DNA from: Nitrococcus sp.
Lineage (GTDB): Bacteria; Pseudomonadota; Gammaproteobacteria; Nitrococcales; Nitrococcaceae
DNA length: 14,486 nucleotides
Assembly: GCA_030452365.1 (NCBI GenBank)
Contig: JAKDMK010000018.1
Coordinates: forward strand, 1 to 14,486
Reading direction: 5' to 3'
Shown here: one piece after another, positions 1 through 7,690 of the stretch
Layout: each line of letters opens with the position of its first letter
Position numbering within the stretch: the first letter of the stretch is position 1
Made by a program: the position numbers and the translations under genes
Notes under the pieces: generated by a model
Seen by the model: the letters and a program-made list of their open reading frames with translations, nothing else
Databases searched by the model: none
What the model was told of the DNA's origin: nothing

Positions 1-38
1 TCCGCCAACCAAGATTACGAGAGCGCGCCGCAGGATGA
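1..38 (+). CDS. Possible 3' end of lpxD (partial, off the window edge)
   Basis: The frame beginning at base 3 is open from the window edge to a TGA at 36-38 and would encode a basic tail ending RLRERAAG. Its stop overlaps the fabZ ATG in an ATGA arrangement, the same coupling seen between lpxB and rnhB in this operon. In gammaproteobacteria the gene before fabZ is normally lpxD (UDP-3-O-acyl-glucosamine N-acyltransferase), and LpxD proteins often end in a charged helix. Only 11 codons are visible, so identity rests on gene order, not homology. All three forward frames happen to be open over these first bases. Confidence 0.3.
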   Translation, partial: RQPRLRERAAG

Positions 39-487
39 TGGACATTCACGATATTCTTGGCTATCTACCGCAGCGATTTCCGTTTTTGATGATCGATCGC
101 GTGCTGGAGTGCGTGCCCGGAGAGATGCTCGTGGGTGTCAAGAATGTGTCTATCAATGAGCCTTATTTCAGTGGGCACTTTCCGCAGCGGCCGGTGATGC
201 CGGGCGTGCTTATTCTGGAGGCTATGGCGCAGGCTTGCGGTTTGCTCGCGTTCAAGACGCGGGAACAGCAACCGCACGAGGAGCAGCCGGATCCCAGAGC
301 CATCTTCTACCTGGTCGGAATCGAGAAAGCAAAGTTCAAGCGACCGGTAGAGCCTGGTGATCAGCTGCATTTGGTGGCGCGCTTTGAGCGCAGCATGCGC
401 GGCATCTGGATGTTCGCGGCCGAATCACGTGTGCAGCAAGCCCTTGTCGCGAAGGCACAAATCCGTTGCACAATGCGGGAAATCTGA
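35..487 (+). CDS. fabZ: 3-hydroxyacyl-[acyl-carrier-protein] dehydratase FabZ
   Basis: FabZ dehydrates (3R)-hydroxyacyl-ACP to trans-2-enoyl-ACP in the cytosolic type II fatty acid cycle. It competes with LpxA for 3-hydroxyacyl-ACP, which explains their pairing. The 150-residue length matches the family (about 150). The hot-dog fold signature is plain: the N-terminal LPQRFPFLMIDRV segment (residues 11-23), then GHFPQRPVMPGVLILEAMAQ, giving the catalytic His48 and Glu62. Residues about 76-88 (REQQPHEEQPDPR) form a slightly longer acidic loop than in E. coli. The ATG at 35 overlaps a TGA at 36-38 of the preceding frame; a second ATG follows directly at 38. The gene ends 1 nt before the lpxA GTG, so translation is probably coupled. 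Confidence 0.97.
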   Translation: MMDIHDILGYLPQRFPFLMIDRVLECVPGEMLVGVKNVSINEPYFSGHFPQRPVMPGVLILEAMAQACGLLAFKTREQQPHEEQPDPRAIFYLVGIEKAKFKRPVEPGDQLHLVARFERSMRGIWMFAAESRVQQALVAKAQIRCTMREI

Positions 488-488
488 G

Positions 489-1259
489 GTGATCCATCCC
501 CGCGCCGTTATCCACCCTGCAGCCGAGCTTGCAAGCGAAGTCGAAGTCGGCCCGTATGCGGTAATAGGGCCTGACGTGGAGATTGAGAATGGAACCTGGA
601 TTGGACCGCATGCCGTCATTCAGGGGCCGACACGGATCGGCTGTAATAATCGGATTTTTCAATTCGCGTCGATCGGCGATATACCTCAGGATAAAAAATT
701 TCGTGGTGAGCGCAGCTGGTTGGAAATCGGAGTGGGCAACACCATCCGAGAATACGTCTCCATCAACCGCGGTACTGAAGTTGGTGGCGGGATCACCCGG
801 GTTGGTAATGATAATTGGATCATGGCTTACTGCCATATCGCGCACGATTGCCGGGTGGGCAACGCGACGGTGTTTGCCAATAATGCCTCCCTAGCCGGCC
901 ATGTGGTGGTGGACGATTATTCGATCCTGAGTGGGTTTTCCCTAGTGCATCAGTTCAGTCGCTTGGGGCAACATTGCTTCCTGGCGTTCGGGGCCCACAT
1001 CGATCGCGACGTGCCCCCGTACGTCATGGCCGCTGGCCAGCGGGCTACCCCCCGGGGGATCAACGTCAACGGATTGCAGCGCCACGGCTTCGCAAAAGGG
1101 ACGGTGCAGGCATTGAAGCGGGCGTACAAGACGCTGTATTCCTCTGGGCTGCGGTTGGACGAGGCCCTAGCGGCATTAGATGAGATCGGGTGCGAAGTCC
1201 CCGAGGTGGCCACTTTCAGCGCCTTCATTCGTGGCAGTCAGCGCGGCATTATTCGTTAA
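489..1259 (+). CDS. lpxA: Acyl-ACP--UDP-N-acetylglucosamine O-acyltransferase LpxA
   Basis: LpxA transfers a 3-hydroxyacyl chain from ACP to the 3-OH of UDP-GlcNAc, the first step of lipid A synthesis, in the cytosol. I start it at GTG 489, 1 nt after the fabZ stop. This gives MIHPRAVIHPAAEL and 256 residues (E. coli 262), whereas the open frame reaches back to 357 inside fabZ with a non-LpxA sequence. The left-handed beta-helix hexapeptides run through about residue 185, followed by the C-terminal helices ending in RGIIR. The catalytic base is His119 in HIAHDC (E. coli His125), and HQF at 154-156 matches E. coli His160. The hydrocarbon-ruler position, Gly173 in E. coli, aligns with Phe167 here; a bulky residue there predicts a shorter acyl chain. 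Confidence 0.96.
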   Translation: MIHPRAVIHPAAELASEVEVGPYAVIGPDVEIENGTWIGPHAVIQGPTRIGCNNRIFQFASIGDIPQDKKFRGERSWLEIGVGNTIREYVSINRGTEVGGGITRVGNDNWIMAYCHIAHDCRVGNATVFANNASLAGHVVVDDYSILSGFSLVHQFSRLGQHCFLAFGAHIDRDVPPYVMAAGQRATPRGINVNGLQRHGFAKGTVQALKRAYKTLYSSGLRLDEALAALDEIGCEVPEVATFSAFIRGSQRGIIR

Positions 1260-1404
1260 GTTAGCGTTTTTCCCATGGGCGCCGGTGCTGCACCTACGAG
1301 CGCTGATTGCTGTCCTCTCAGTGTGCCCGCGCCACTGCTGCGGTCTGTGATGCAACGGGATTTGCCAAGCGATTGGGTAGCCGATCGCGCGCTCTGGAGC
1401 TGGT
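1260..1404 (+). other. Intergenic gap lpxA-lpxB, no gene seen
   Basis: These 145 nt contain no plausible gene. In the lpxB frame there are stops at 1348-1350 and 1378-1380, so lpxB cannot be extended back beyond 1381. A small perfect hairpin (GGTGC/GCACC, about 1283-1293) is visible but is too short to call. The gap is unusual only in that lpxA and lpxB are commonly tightly packed. Confidence 0.5.
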
Positions 1405-2544
1405 ATGCAACGTATCGCCATGGTGGCCGGTGAGCTCTCGGGTGATGTGCTCGGAGCCGGCTTGATCCGGGAGCTGAAGCGGCGCCATGCGGGACTGCGT
1501 GTCGAGGGGATCGGCGGACCGGCGATGCAAATGGCCGGCCTGCGCAGCCTGTACCCCCTGGAGGGGCTCTCGATCATGGGCCTGGTGGAAGTGCTGCGCC
1601 ATCTGCCGCGACTGATTGCTCTGCGCCGGCGCCTTGTGCGGCACTTCAGCAACAATCCTCCTGAAGTGTTCATCGGCATCGATGCACCCGATTTCAACCT
1701 GGGGCTCGAGCGACAGTTGCGCAGGCTTGGCATGCGCACGGCCCATTACGTGAGCCCTTCCGTGTGGGCTTGGCGTCAGGGCCGAATCAAGCGGATCGCG
1801 CAGTCGGTGGATTTGATGCTTACGCTGTTGCCGTTTGAAGCCCGCTACTACCAAGCGCGGGGTGTGCCGGTGGTGTTCGTTGGCCACCCCACGGCCGATC
1901 GCTATGCGCTGGATCCCGATTCTGGGCGTTTTCGCGATGAACTGGGGCTTCCCAGCGAAGGCTCGATAGTCGCTTTGCTGCCGGGTAGCCGGCAGGGCGA
2001 GGTATCACGTATCGGTCCTGTATTCGCGGCGACGGCCGCTGTCCTCGTTCGCCATCGGCCGGACCTGCAGCTAATAGCGGCCATGGCCACGGGGCAGCTG
2101 CGCCGACTATTTGAGCGCCAGCTAGCAGCGGTCGGCTTGACGGGGTGCCGTCTGATAGAGCGGAGCACCGAGGCCGTCATGGGCGCCGCGGATGTCGTGC
2201 TCACCGCCTCGGGCACGGCTACCTTGGAGGCCATGCTGCTCCAGCGTCCAATGGTCGTCGCCTATCGTGTGGCGCCGCTCACCGCCGCTGTGGTATCCGC
2301 GCTGCGGTTGATCAAGACACGCGATTTCGCGCTTCCCAATCTGCTTGCGGGTGAGGTGCTCGTGCCAGAATACATTCAAAGGCGTGCGACTCCGCGGCGA
2401 TTAGCGCGTGCGGTCGAGGAGCTGCTTGGCGACCCGGCCCGGGCTCACTACCTGCGGCAACGCTTCCGGCAAATGCATTGTGCGTTGCGCTGCAATGCAA
2501 ATGCACGGGCAGCGGATGCGCTAGAGCAACTGGTGGCCCAATGA
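1405..2544 (+). CDS. lpxB: Lipid-A-disaccharide synthase LpxB
   Basis: LpxB, a GT19 glycosyltransferase at the inner membrane face, joins UDP-2,3-diacylglucosamine and lipid X into the beta-1,6 tetra-acyl disaccharide phosphate, releasing UDP. The 379 residues compare with 382 in E. coli. Family blocks appear in order: [15 protein letters not shown] at 7-21, [10 protein letters not shown] at about 88-97 (catalytic Asp region), [41 protein letters not shown] and [13 protein letters not shown]. The C-terminus ends with a typical helical [16 protein letters not shown]. An in-frame TAG at 1378-1380 leaves ATG 1405 as the natural start, with GGAG at about 1396-1399 as Shine-Dalgarno. Its stop overlaps the rnhB ATG, implying translational coupling. 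Confidence 0.97.
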   Translation: MQRIAMVAGELSGDVLGAGLIRELKRRHAGLRVEGIGGPAMQMAGLRSLYPLEGLSIMGLVEVLRHLPRLIALRRRLVRHFSNNPPEVFIGIDAPDFNLGLERQLRRLGMRTAHYVSPSVWAWRQGRIKRIAQSVDLMLTLLPFEARYYQARGVPVVFVGHPTADRYALDPDSGRFRDELGLPSEGSIVALLPGSRQGEVSRIGPVFAATAAVLVRHRPDLQLIAAMATGQLRRLFERQLAAVGLTGCRLIERSTEAVMGAADVVLTASGTATLEAMLLQRPMVVAYRVAPLTAAVVSALRLIKTRDFALPNLLAGEVLVPEYIQRRATPRRLARAVEELLGDPARAHYLRQRFRQMHCALRCNANARAADALEQLVAQ

Positions 2545-3140
2545 GGCGGCTGAATGCGAGATTCCCGGCGCAGGAGGTTAGGGTCGCGGGCATCGATGAG
2601 GCCGGTCGAGGCCCGCTCGCCGGACCTGTATTTGCCGCGGCGGTGATGCTGCCACCCACACCCATTGCAGGCGTTACTGATTCAAAGCGACTACCCGCCG
2701 TGCGGCGCCGCGCGTTGGCGGCCATCATCCGCGATTGCGCCCTGGGCTGGGCGATCGGGCGGGCCGAGGTCGAGGAGATCGACCGGCTTAACATACTTCA
2801 GGCGACCCTGCTCGCGATGCAGCGCGCAGTCGCTGAACTCGCACTCAAGCCGGACGTTGCCCTGGTGGACGGCCGCGACAAACCTTTGTTGCCCTGCCGC
2901 GTGCAGAGCATCGTAGGCGGGGATGTTAGCGTGCAGGCGATCAGTGCAGCGTCTATCTTGGCAAAGGTCGCGCGTGATGCCGAAATGGTCGCGCTGGAAC
3001 AGCATTATCCGGGCTATGGCTTTGCTCGGCACAAAGGATATGGTACGCCAGAACACCTGGCTGCATTACGGCGCCTCGGTCCGGCACCCATTCATCGACG
3101 CTCATTTCGTCCGGTACGCCTCCTGCTGTACCCGGAATAA
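2541..3140 (+). CDS. rnhB: Ribonuclease HII
   Basis: RNase HII cuts RNA in RNA/DNA hybrids and starts ribonucleotide excision repair by nicking 5' of a single misincorporated ribonucleotide. The ATG at 2541 overlaps the lpxB TGA (ATGA) and gives 199 residues (E. coli 198). The open frame extends further back into lpxB but without RnhB-like sequence. The metal-binding acidic set is complete: Asp19 and Glu20 in GIDEAGRG, Asp110 in LVDGRDKP and Asp128 after VGG. The family motifs DSKRL (47-51), [12 protein letters not shown] and HKGYGTPEH are also present. It is co-transcribed with lpxB; linkage of rnhB to lpxB and dnaE is standard in this class. Confidence 0.96.
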   Translation: MRRLNARFPAQEVRVAGIDEAGRGPLAGPVFAAAVMLPPTPIAGVTDSKRLPAVRRRALAAIIRDCALGWAIGRAEVEEIDRLNILQATLLAMQRAVAELALKPDVALVDGRDKPLLPCRVQSIVGGDVSVQAISAASILAKVARDAEMVALEQHYPGYGFARHKGYGTPEHLAALRRLGPAPIHRRSFRPVRLLLYPE

Positions 3141-3168
3141 CATGCCAAGAGGGCGGTGTCGTGGCGAG

Positions 3169-3274
3169 GCTCGGGACGCTGCGCTCTAGCGGGGCACACA
3201 GTGAATACCTCCAAGTAGGCTCGACCGCCGCCACCATTCCGCCGACGGCCCCGCCAGAGCGCAGCGCCCCGAGC
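3169..3274. repeat. Long imperfect inverted repeat between rnhB and dnaE
   Basis: The arms 3170-3194 and 3249-3273 are reverse complements at 23 of 25 positions, with one further pair outside (3169/3274) and one inside (3195/3248). About 53 nt lie between them. The arm core is CGCTGCGCTCT and the outer end is CTCGGG. In a + strand transcript both mismatches are A opposite C; in a - strand transcript both become G-U wobbles, so the - strand RNA would form an uninterrupted stem. There is no T-run after either arm, so this is not a textbook terminator. It could be a MITE-like or REP-like insertion, an attenuator, or a structured RNA. No second copy was seen in the window. Confidence 0.75.
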
Positions 3275-3312
3275 TGACAATACCTTTAATCATCTTGGTA
3301 AACCGCGCGGCT

Positions 3313-6300
3313 ATGTCGGCTTTCTTCGTACATCTGCACCTACACAGCGAATTCTCGCTCCAGGATGGCCTGGTTCGGGTAAAGCCCCTGATGCAAGCTG
3401 TGGTCCAGGCGCAAATGCCTGCCGTGGCACTCACTGATCAGGGGAATCTGTTCGGCGCGGTGAAATTCTATCGGGCGGCCGTGGACGTAGGTGTCAAACC
3501 CATCATCGGCGCCGATGTCCGGGTAGTGGACGCTGGCTCGCCCGAGCGGGATAGCCGCCTCGTTTTGCTCTGCACGGATGCCCATGGGTACCGCAGCCTT
3601 ACCCGCTTGCTCACGCGCAGCTATCTCGAGGGCCAGCAGCGTGGTGTGCCGGTTATTCATCGGGATTGGTTGCGCGGGCAGTGCACCGGGCTCATAGGCT
3701 TGTCGGGGGCGCACGAAGGCGATGTCGGGCGAGCGCTGCTGGCAGGCGATCGCACGCTCGCCGCGCATAGGCTCGACTTCTGGCTCGATCAATTCGCCGA
3801 TCGCTTCTACCTGGAGATCCAGCGTACCGGGCGCCCGGGAGACGAGGAGCACCTGCACGCGGCGGTCGACCTTGCCGGAAGGCAAGGAGTGGCGGTCGTC
3901 GCAACCAACGACGTGCGCTTCCTGCGTCCCGAGGATTTTGCCGCTCACGAGGTGCGGGTATGCGTACAGGAGGGCCGCACGCTAGATGATAAGCACCGCC
4001 CGCGGTGCTACAGCGAGCAACAGTACCTGCGCACTCCGACGGAGATGGCGGAGCTGTTCGCCGACATACCCGAGGCGCTGGAGAACACGATCGAGATCGC
4101 GCGCCGTTGCAATCTCCAACTGACGCTGAGTCCTGGCGCCTTACCCGTGTTCCCTATCCCTTCGGGGTCAACCATCGATACCGTCCTGCGCCAGGAGGCC
4201 GCGCAAGGGTTGCAAGAACGGCTGCGGCAATCCTTGGCCGCGAATCACCCGCAGGGTGATGTGATCAGACGCCGCTACGGCGATCGCCTCGAGCGGGAGC
4301 TTGCGGTGATCATCCAGATGGGGTTTTCCAGCTACTTTCTGATCGTGGCGGATTTCATCCGCTGGGCCAAAGGTCAGGCGATTCCGGTCGGGCCGGGGCG
4401 CGGCTCAGGCGCCGGTTCGTTGGTGGCCTATGCGCTGCAGATCACGGATCTGGATCCCCTGCGCTACGATTTGCTTTTTGAGCGGTTCCTCAACCCGGAG
4501 CGGGTTTCCATGCCCGACTTCGATGTCGACTTCTGCATGGAACACCGCGATCGGGTCATCGATTACGTCGCCACCCGCTACGGGCGTGACAAGGTCGCGC
4601 AAATCGTCACGCACGGCACGATGGCCGCGCGCGCCGTGGTGCGGGATGTCGGCCGGGTCCTTGGACATCGCTACGGTTACGTGGATCGCATCGCCAAAAT
4701 GATTCCCTTCGAGCTGGGGATTACCTTGGATAAAGCGCTGGAGCAGGAGGAGGAGCTACGCCGGCTCTACCATGAGGATGAGGAGATCCAAGCCCTGCTG
4801 GACATGGCGCGCAAGCTCGAGGGTCTGGCGCGCAACGTCGGCCGACACGCCGGTGGAGTGGTGATTGCCCCCTCCGATCTCACTGATTTTACTCCATTGT
4901 ACTGCGAGCCGGGTGGGCAGGGACTGGCGACGCAATACGACAAGGACGATATCGAAGCGGTGGGCCTGGTTAAATTCGATTTTCTAGGCCTGCGTACGCT
5001 GACAATCATCGACTGGACAGTCAAGGCGGTGAATACGTTTGGGGGCGCGCATGGTGAGCCGGCGCTGGACCTCACGGCCATCCCACTGGACGATCCCAAA
5101 GCCTTCGAGTTGCTCAAGCGTTGCGCCACCACGGCGGTATTTCAGCTCGAATCGCGCGGCATCAAGGATCTGATCCGGCGCCTGCAGCCGGATAGCTTCG
5201 AGGATATCATCGCGTTGGTGGCGCTGTTTCGCCCCGGACCGCTGCAATCGGGCATGGTGGATGATTTCATTGCCCGCAAACACGGCCGCGCCGCTGTTGC
5301 ATACCCAAGCCGCGAGCTCCATCACGAGGCGCTGGAGCCAATCCTCAAGCCCACCTACGGTGTCATCCTCTACCAGGAGCAGGTGATGCAAATCGCGCAG
5401 ACCTTGGCGGGATACAGCCTTGGTGGCGCCGATCTGCTGCGCCGCGCGATGGGCAAGAAAAAACCGCAGGAGATGGCGGCGCAGCGGGATATATTTCTCC
5501 AGGGCGCCACCGAACGTGGTCTGGGCACTCGCCAAGCCGAGGGACTCTTTGACCTGATGGAGAAGTTCGCCGGTTATGGCTTCAACAAATCGCATTCTGC
5601 CGCCTATGCGCTGCTCGCCTATCAAACGGCCTGGCTCAAGGCGCATTATCCGGCGCCGTTCATGGCGGCGGTACTCTCCTCCGACCTCGACAACACGGAC
5701 AAAGTAGTGGCGCTGATCGATGAATGTCGCAGTATGAAGCTCGCGGTGGAGCCGCCGGACATTAATCGCTCGGATTACAAGTTCCAGGCTCTCGATACGC
5801 GCCGTATTGTCTACGGCCTAGGTGCCGTGAAGGGTATAGGGTTGTCCGCCATCGAGGCGCTTGTGGAAGAGCGCCATTCCGGTGAGCCTTATGCCGATCT
5901 ATTCGACCTCTGCCGCCGGGTCGACCCGCGCCGGGTCAACAAGCGCGTCCTCGAGGCCCTAATCCGCTCGGGCAGCCTGGACAGCCTGGCCGTCAATCGT
6001 GCCACGCTGCTGGCGCAGCTGCCGGAGGCGCTGCAATCGGCCGAGCAGCAGTGCCGCAACAGGGATACCGGACAAGTCGATCTGTTCGGGCTGGGGGCAA
6101 CGACGCTCGAGCGGGCGCCACCTGCGCTGCGGCGCCAGAGTGTGCCCGAATGGGAGGAGCGAGAGCGTTTGGCAGCCGAGAAAGCAACACTCGGGCTCTA
6201 TCTTACGGGCCATCCCATCGATTACTACGAAGCCGAGCTTGGTGGTATCGTCAGCGCACGCTTGAAGCAAGTGAGCGTTGGCAGCTGCGGCGAGTCGCGG

Positions 6301-6837
6301 CCCAGTGTTGGACGCTCGCGCGGGGAAGAGCACAAGGTAGTTGTCGCCGGGCTAGTGGTGGCACTGCGTGCACGCCAAACGCAAAACGGCGGCCGCATGG
6401 GCTTTATCTCGCTAGATGATCGCACCGGCAGGCTGGACGTTATTATCTTTCCCGATACTTTCAAGCGCCTTCAGCATCGATTGGTCAAGGATGAGCTGCT
6501 GGTGGTGGAAGGCCAGCTCGGCTACGACGAGTTCACGGACGGTTATCGCGTCGCCGCCGAGCGCGTGCTCGATATCAGCGAGGCACGTGAGGCGTATGCC
6601 CGCCACCTTGTCCTTTGTATCAGCGCCGAGCAGGCGGGGGACGGCTTTATCCAAGCGTTGCGCGAGATCTTGCAGCCGTTTCGTCAAGGACGGTGCCCGG
6701 TATGGCTCAAGTATCAGAGCCAGAACGCATGGGTAACTTTGTGCTTGGGGCAAGACTGGCGTGTTCGGCCCACGGATGAGCTACTCAAGCGCCTCGGCCA
6801 TGTGACGAATCCGGCCACAATCCGAATGGTCTATTGA
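3313..6837 (+). CDS. dnaE: DNA polymerase III subunit alpha
   Basis: DnaE is the catalytic subunit of the replicative polymerase III core. From ATG 3313 it has 1174 residues (E. coli 1160); the frame can also start at TTG 3295, giving 6 more residues, but MSAFFVHLHLHSEFS fits the family better. The order is: PHP domain (about 1-270; the HLH pair at 9-11 is kept, but later metal positions read TDQGN and NDVRF rather than TDHGN and NDxH, so metal binding is probably lost); the polymerase active site with PDFDVDF (Asp402, Asp404) and KFDFLG (Asp556); GPGRGSGAGSLVAYAL; FNKSHSAAYALLAYQ in the fingers/beta-binding part; clamp-binding motif QVDLF at 921-925 (E. coli QADMF); OB fold at about 1015-1085 (GLVVALRARQ, MGFISLDDRTGRLDVIIF); and a C-terminal tau-binding region. 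accA, the usual next gene, is missing. Confidence 0.97.
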   Translation: MSAFFVHLHLHSEFSLQDGLVRVKPLMQAVVQAQMPAVALTDQGNLFGAVKFYRAAVDVGVKPIIGADVRVVDAGSPERDSRLVLLCTDAHGYRSLTRLLTRSYLEGQQRGVPVIHRDWLRGQCTGLIGLSGAHEGDVGRALLAGDRTLAAHRLDFWLDQFADRFYLEIQRTGRPGDEEHLHAAVDLAGRQGVAVVATNDVRFLRPEDFAAHEVRVCVQEGRTLDDKHRPRCYSEQQYLRTPTEMAELFADIPEALENTIEIARRCNLQLTLSPGALPVFPIPSGSTIDTVLRQEAAQGLQERLRQSLAANHPQGDVIRRRYGDRLERELAVIIQMGFSSYFLIVADFIRWAKGQAIPVGPGRGSGAGSLVAYALQITDLDPLRYDLLFERFLNPERVSMPDFDVDFCMEHRDRVIDYVATRYGRDKVAQIVTHGTMAARAVVRDVGRVLGHRYGYVDRIAKMIPFELGITLDKALEQEEELRRLYHEDEEIQALLDMARKLEGLARNVGRHAGGVVIAPSDLTDFTPLYCEPGGQGLATQYDKDDIEAVGLVKFDFLGLRTLTIIDWTVKAVNTFGGAHGEPALDLTAIPLDDPKAFELLKRCATTAVFQLESRGIKDLIRRLQPDSFEDIIALVALFRPGPLQSGMVDDFIARKHGRAAVAYPSRELHHEALEPILKPTYGVILYQEQVMQIAQTLAGYSLGGADLLRRAMGKKKPQEMAAQRDIFLQGATERGLGTRQAEGLFDLMEKFAGYGFNKSHSAAYALLAYQTAWLKAHYPAPFMAAVLSSDLDNTDKVVALIDECRSMKLAVEPPDINRSDYKFQALDTRRIVYGLGAVKGIGLSAIEALVEERHSGEPYADLFDLCRRVDPRRVNKRVLEALIRSGSLDSLAVNRATLLAQLPEALQSAEQQCRNRDTGQVDLFGLGATTLERAPPALRRQSVPEWEERERLAAEKATLGLYLTGHPIDYYEAELGGIVSARLKQVSVGSCGESRPSVGRSRGEEHKVVVAGLVVALRARQTQNGGRMGFISLDDRTGRLDVIIFPDTFKRLQHRLVKDELLVVEGQLGYDEFTDGYRVAAERVLDISEAREAYARHLVLCISAEQAGDGFIQALREILQPFRQGRCPVWLKYQSQNAWVTLCLGQDWRVRPTDELLKRLGHVTNPATIRMVY

Positions 6838-6926
6838 GGCGCAAGGCCTAGCCTACAGCTTGCGCCGCGATGCAGGCGCGAATTATTTGCAGAGAAGCAC
6901 TAAATCGCGCCAGGTAACGCTACCCA
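6838..6926. terminator. Two hairpins between convergent dnaE and the P460-family gene
   Basis: Immediately after the dnaE stop an 8-bp perfect stem (GGCGCAAG 6838-6845 with CTTGCGCC 6859-6866, 13-nt loop) can form. A second 7-bp perfect stem follows (GGCGCGA 6875-6881 with TCGCGCC 6905-6911). The two genes end facing each other here, so a two-way transcription stop is expected. Neither stem is followed by a clear T-run, so intrinsic termination is only a guess. Confidence 0.35.
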
Positions 6927-7451
6927 TTAATGCTCCTTAGCGTAGTCGATAAGATTCTGATAGGTAAATAAATAATCCTGTTTTTTCAAAGGAGAATGGC
7001 ACTGGGCGCACTCTAACTCATTACTAAGGGCGGTGCCGTCCGGCTTGTAAAGCGCAAAACCCCAGTTGCCCGCCCGTTCATTCTCTGGATAAGCAGCGTC
7101 CCAGCTATCTTTCTTTTCCATAACGGCAATGGCAGCAAGCGTGTCAATTTCAAAGATGCCATCACTCCCCGGGATAGGTTTACCCGCGGCGTCCAGTTTG
7201 GGTTTATAGATCTCCATGACAACGACGGAACCCGGATCCGCGGACTGGCCTTCCTCGTAGCTGGAAACGGCCGTTTCATTCGCGTATAGCTTGGCAACCT
7301 GTTTTTGATTGTCTCTATTTATGGTTGCGTAGTGAGCAAAGGACTGATCATAGCCTTCTGGAAATTTGACAGAATCCGGATTGCCACCTCCATACGCGTA
7401 GAGTGGGGAGAGAGCACATAGCACGGTAACCAATCGCAAATGGTAGTTCAT
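6927..7451 (-). CDS. Cytochrome P460-family c-type heme protein, exported
   Basis: The 174-residue protein has a signal peptide (about residues 1-19, basic MNYHLRL then hydrophobic, A-type end LYA) and one c-heme motif CAQCH at 148-152, so it should act in the periplasm. FPEGYDQSFAHYATINR, VVVMEIYKP, GIFEIDTLAAIAVMEKKDSW and GNWGFALYKPDG follow the beta-barrel pattern of the cytochrome P460/c'-beta family. True P460 oxidises hydroxylamine through a heme cross-linked to Lys70, with Glu96 as an acid/base (N. europaea). By my hand alignment from memory those positions are Met79 and Ile108 here, so a gas- or redox-responsive cytochrome c'-beta-like role is more likely than hydroxylamine oxidation. 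Its DNA is visibly AT-richer than the neighbours, suggesting transfer. AGAGAA about 8 nt before the ATG serves as ribosome site. Confidence 0.85.
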   Translation of the reverse strand: MNYHLRLVTVLCALSPLYAYGGGNPDSVKFPEGYDQSFAHYATINRDNQKQVAKLYANETAVSSYEEGQSADPGSVVVMEIYKPKLDAAGKPIPGSDGIFEIDTLAAIAVMEKKDSWDAAYPENERAGNWGFALYKPDGTALSNELECAQCHSPLKKQDYLFTYQNLIDYAKEH

Positions 7452-7488
7452 ATTCGATTCTCTTTTCTGAGGATAGCGTTTACTTGGT

Positions 7489-7588
7489 TTTCGCCAGGAT
7501 CCCTGGCGCTGCCATTACGCTGGCGAAAGTACCGCTCGCCAGCATAAGGGAGGCGCCGGGCGCCCAGGCGGAAGCCGAGTGAGGCTTC
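7489..7588. repeat. Cluster of short palindromes in the divergent promoter region
   Basis: Within 100 nt several perfect inverted repeats lie end to end: TTTCGCCAG 7489-7497 with CTGGCGAAA 7520-7528; nested in it CGCCAGG 7492-7498 with CCTGGCG 7502-7508; GGCGCC 7552-7557 with GGCGCC 7559-7564; and GAAGCC 7571-7576 with GGCTTC 7583-7588. A further GCCAG occurs at about 7538-7542. This lies between two divergently transcribed genes. It may hold operators, or be a degraded REP-like cluster; I cannot tell which. Confidence 0.5.
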
Positions 7589-7677
7589 GGTCGACTAGCG
7601 CCGGAACACGTCGCGTTTTGCGGTTGCAGCAATCGCCTACGGCAAATGCTGTTAGCCATGGCAACAACTAGAAATTT

Positions 7678-7685
7678 AAAGGTGA
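7678..7685 (+). promoter_or_regulatory. Shine-Dalgarno deciding a GTG start at 7691
   Basis: AAAGGTGA lies 5 nt before GTG 7691. The upstream in-frame ATGs at 7646 and 7658 have no comparable site and would add a polar, unlike-looking leader (ATTRNLKVKP) before the first membrane helix. Confidence 0.6.
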
Positions 7686-7690
7686 AGCCA

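Noticed and set aside
357..488. Upstream extension of the lpxA frame giving a 300-residue protein
   Set aside because: The extra 44 residues lie inside fabZ and resemble no LpxA N-terminus; GTG 489 gives the normal start and length.
2478..2540. Longer rnhB starting inside lpxB
   Set aside because: The added residues are not RnhB-like, while ATG 2541 gives an ATGA overlap and the family length.
4984..5646. 220-codon - strand frame
   Set aside because: It is a shadow of dnaE, which is unmistakable on the + strand.
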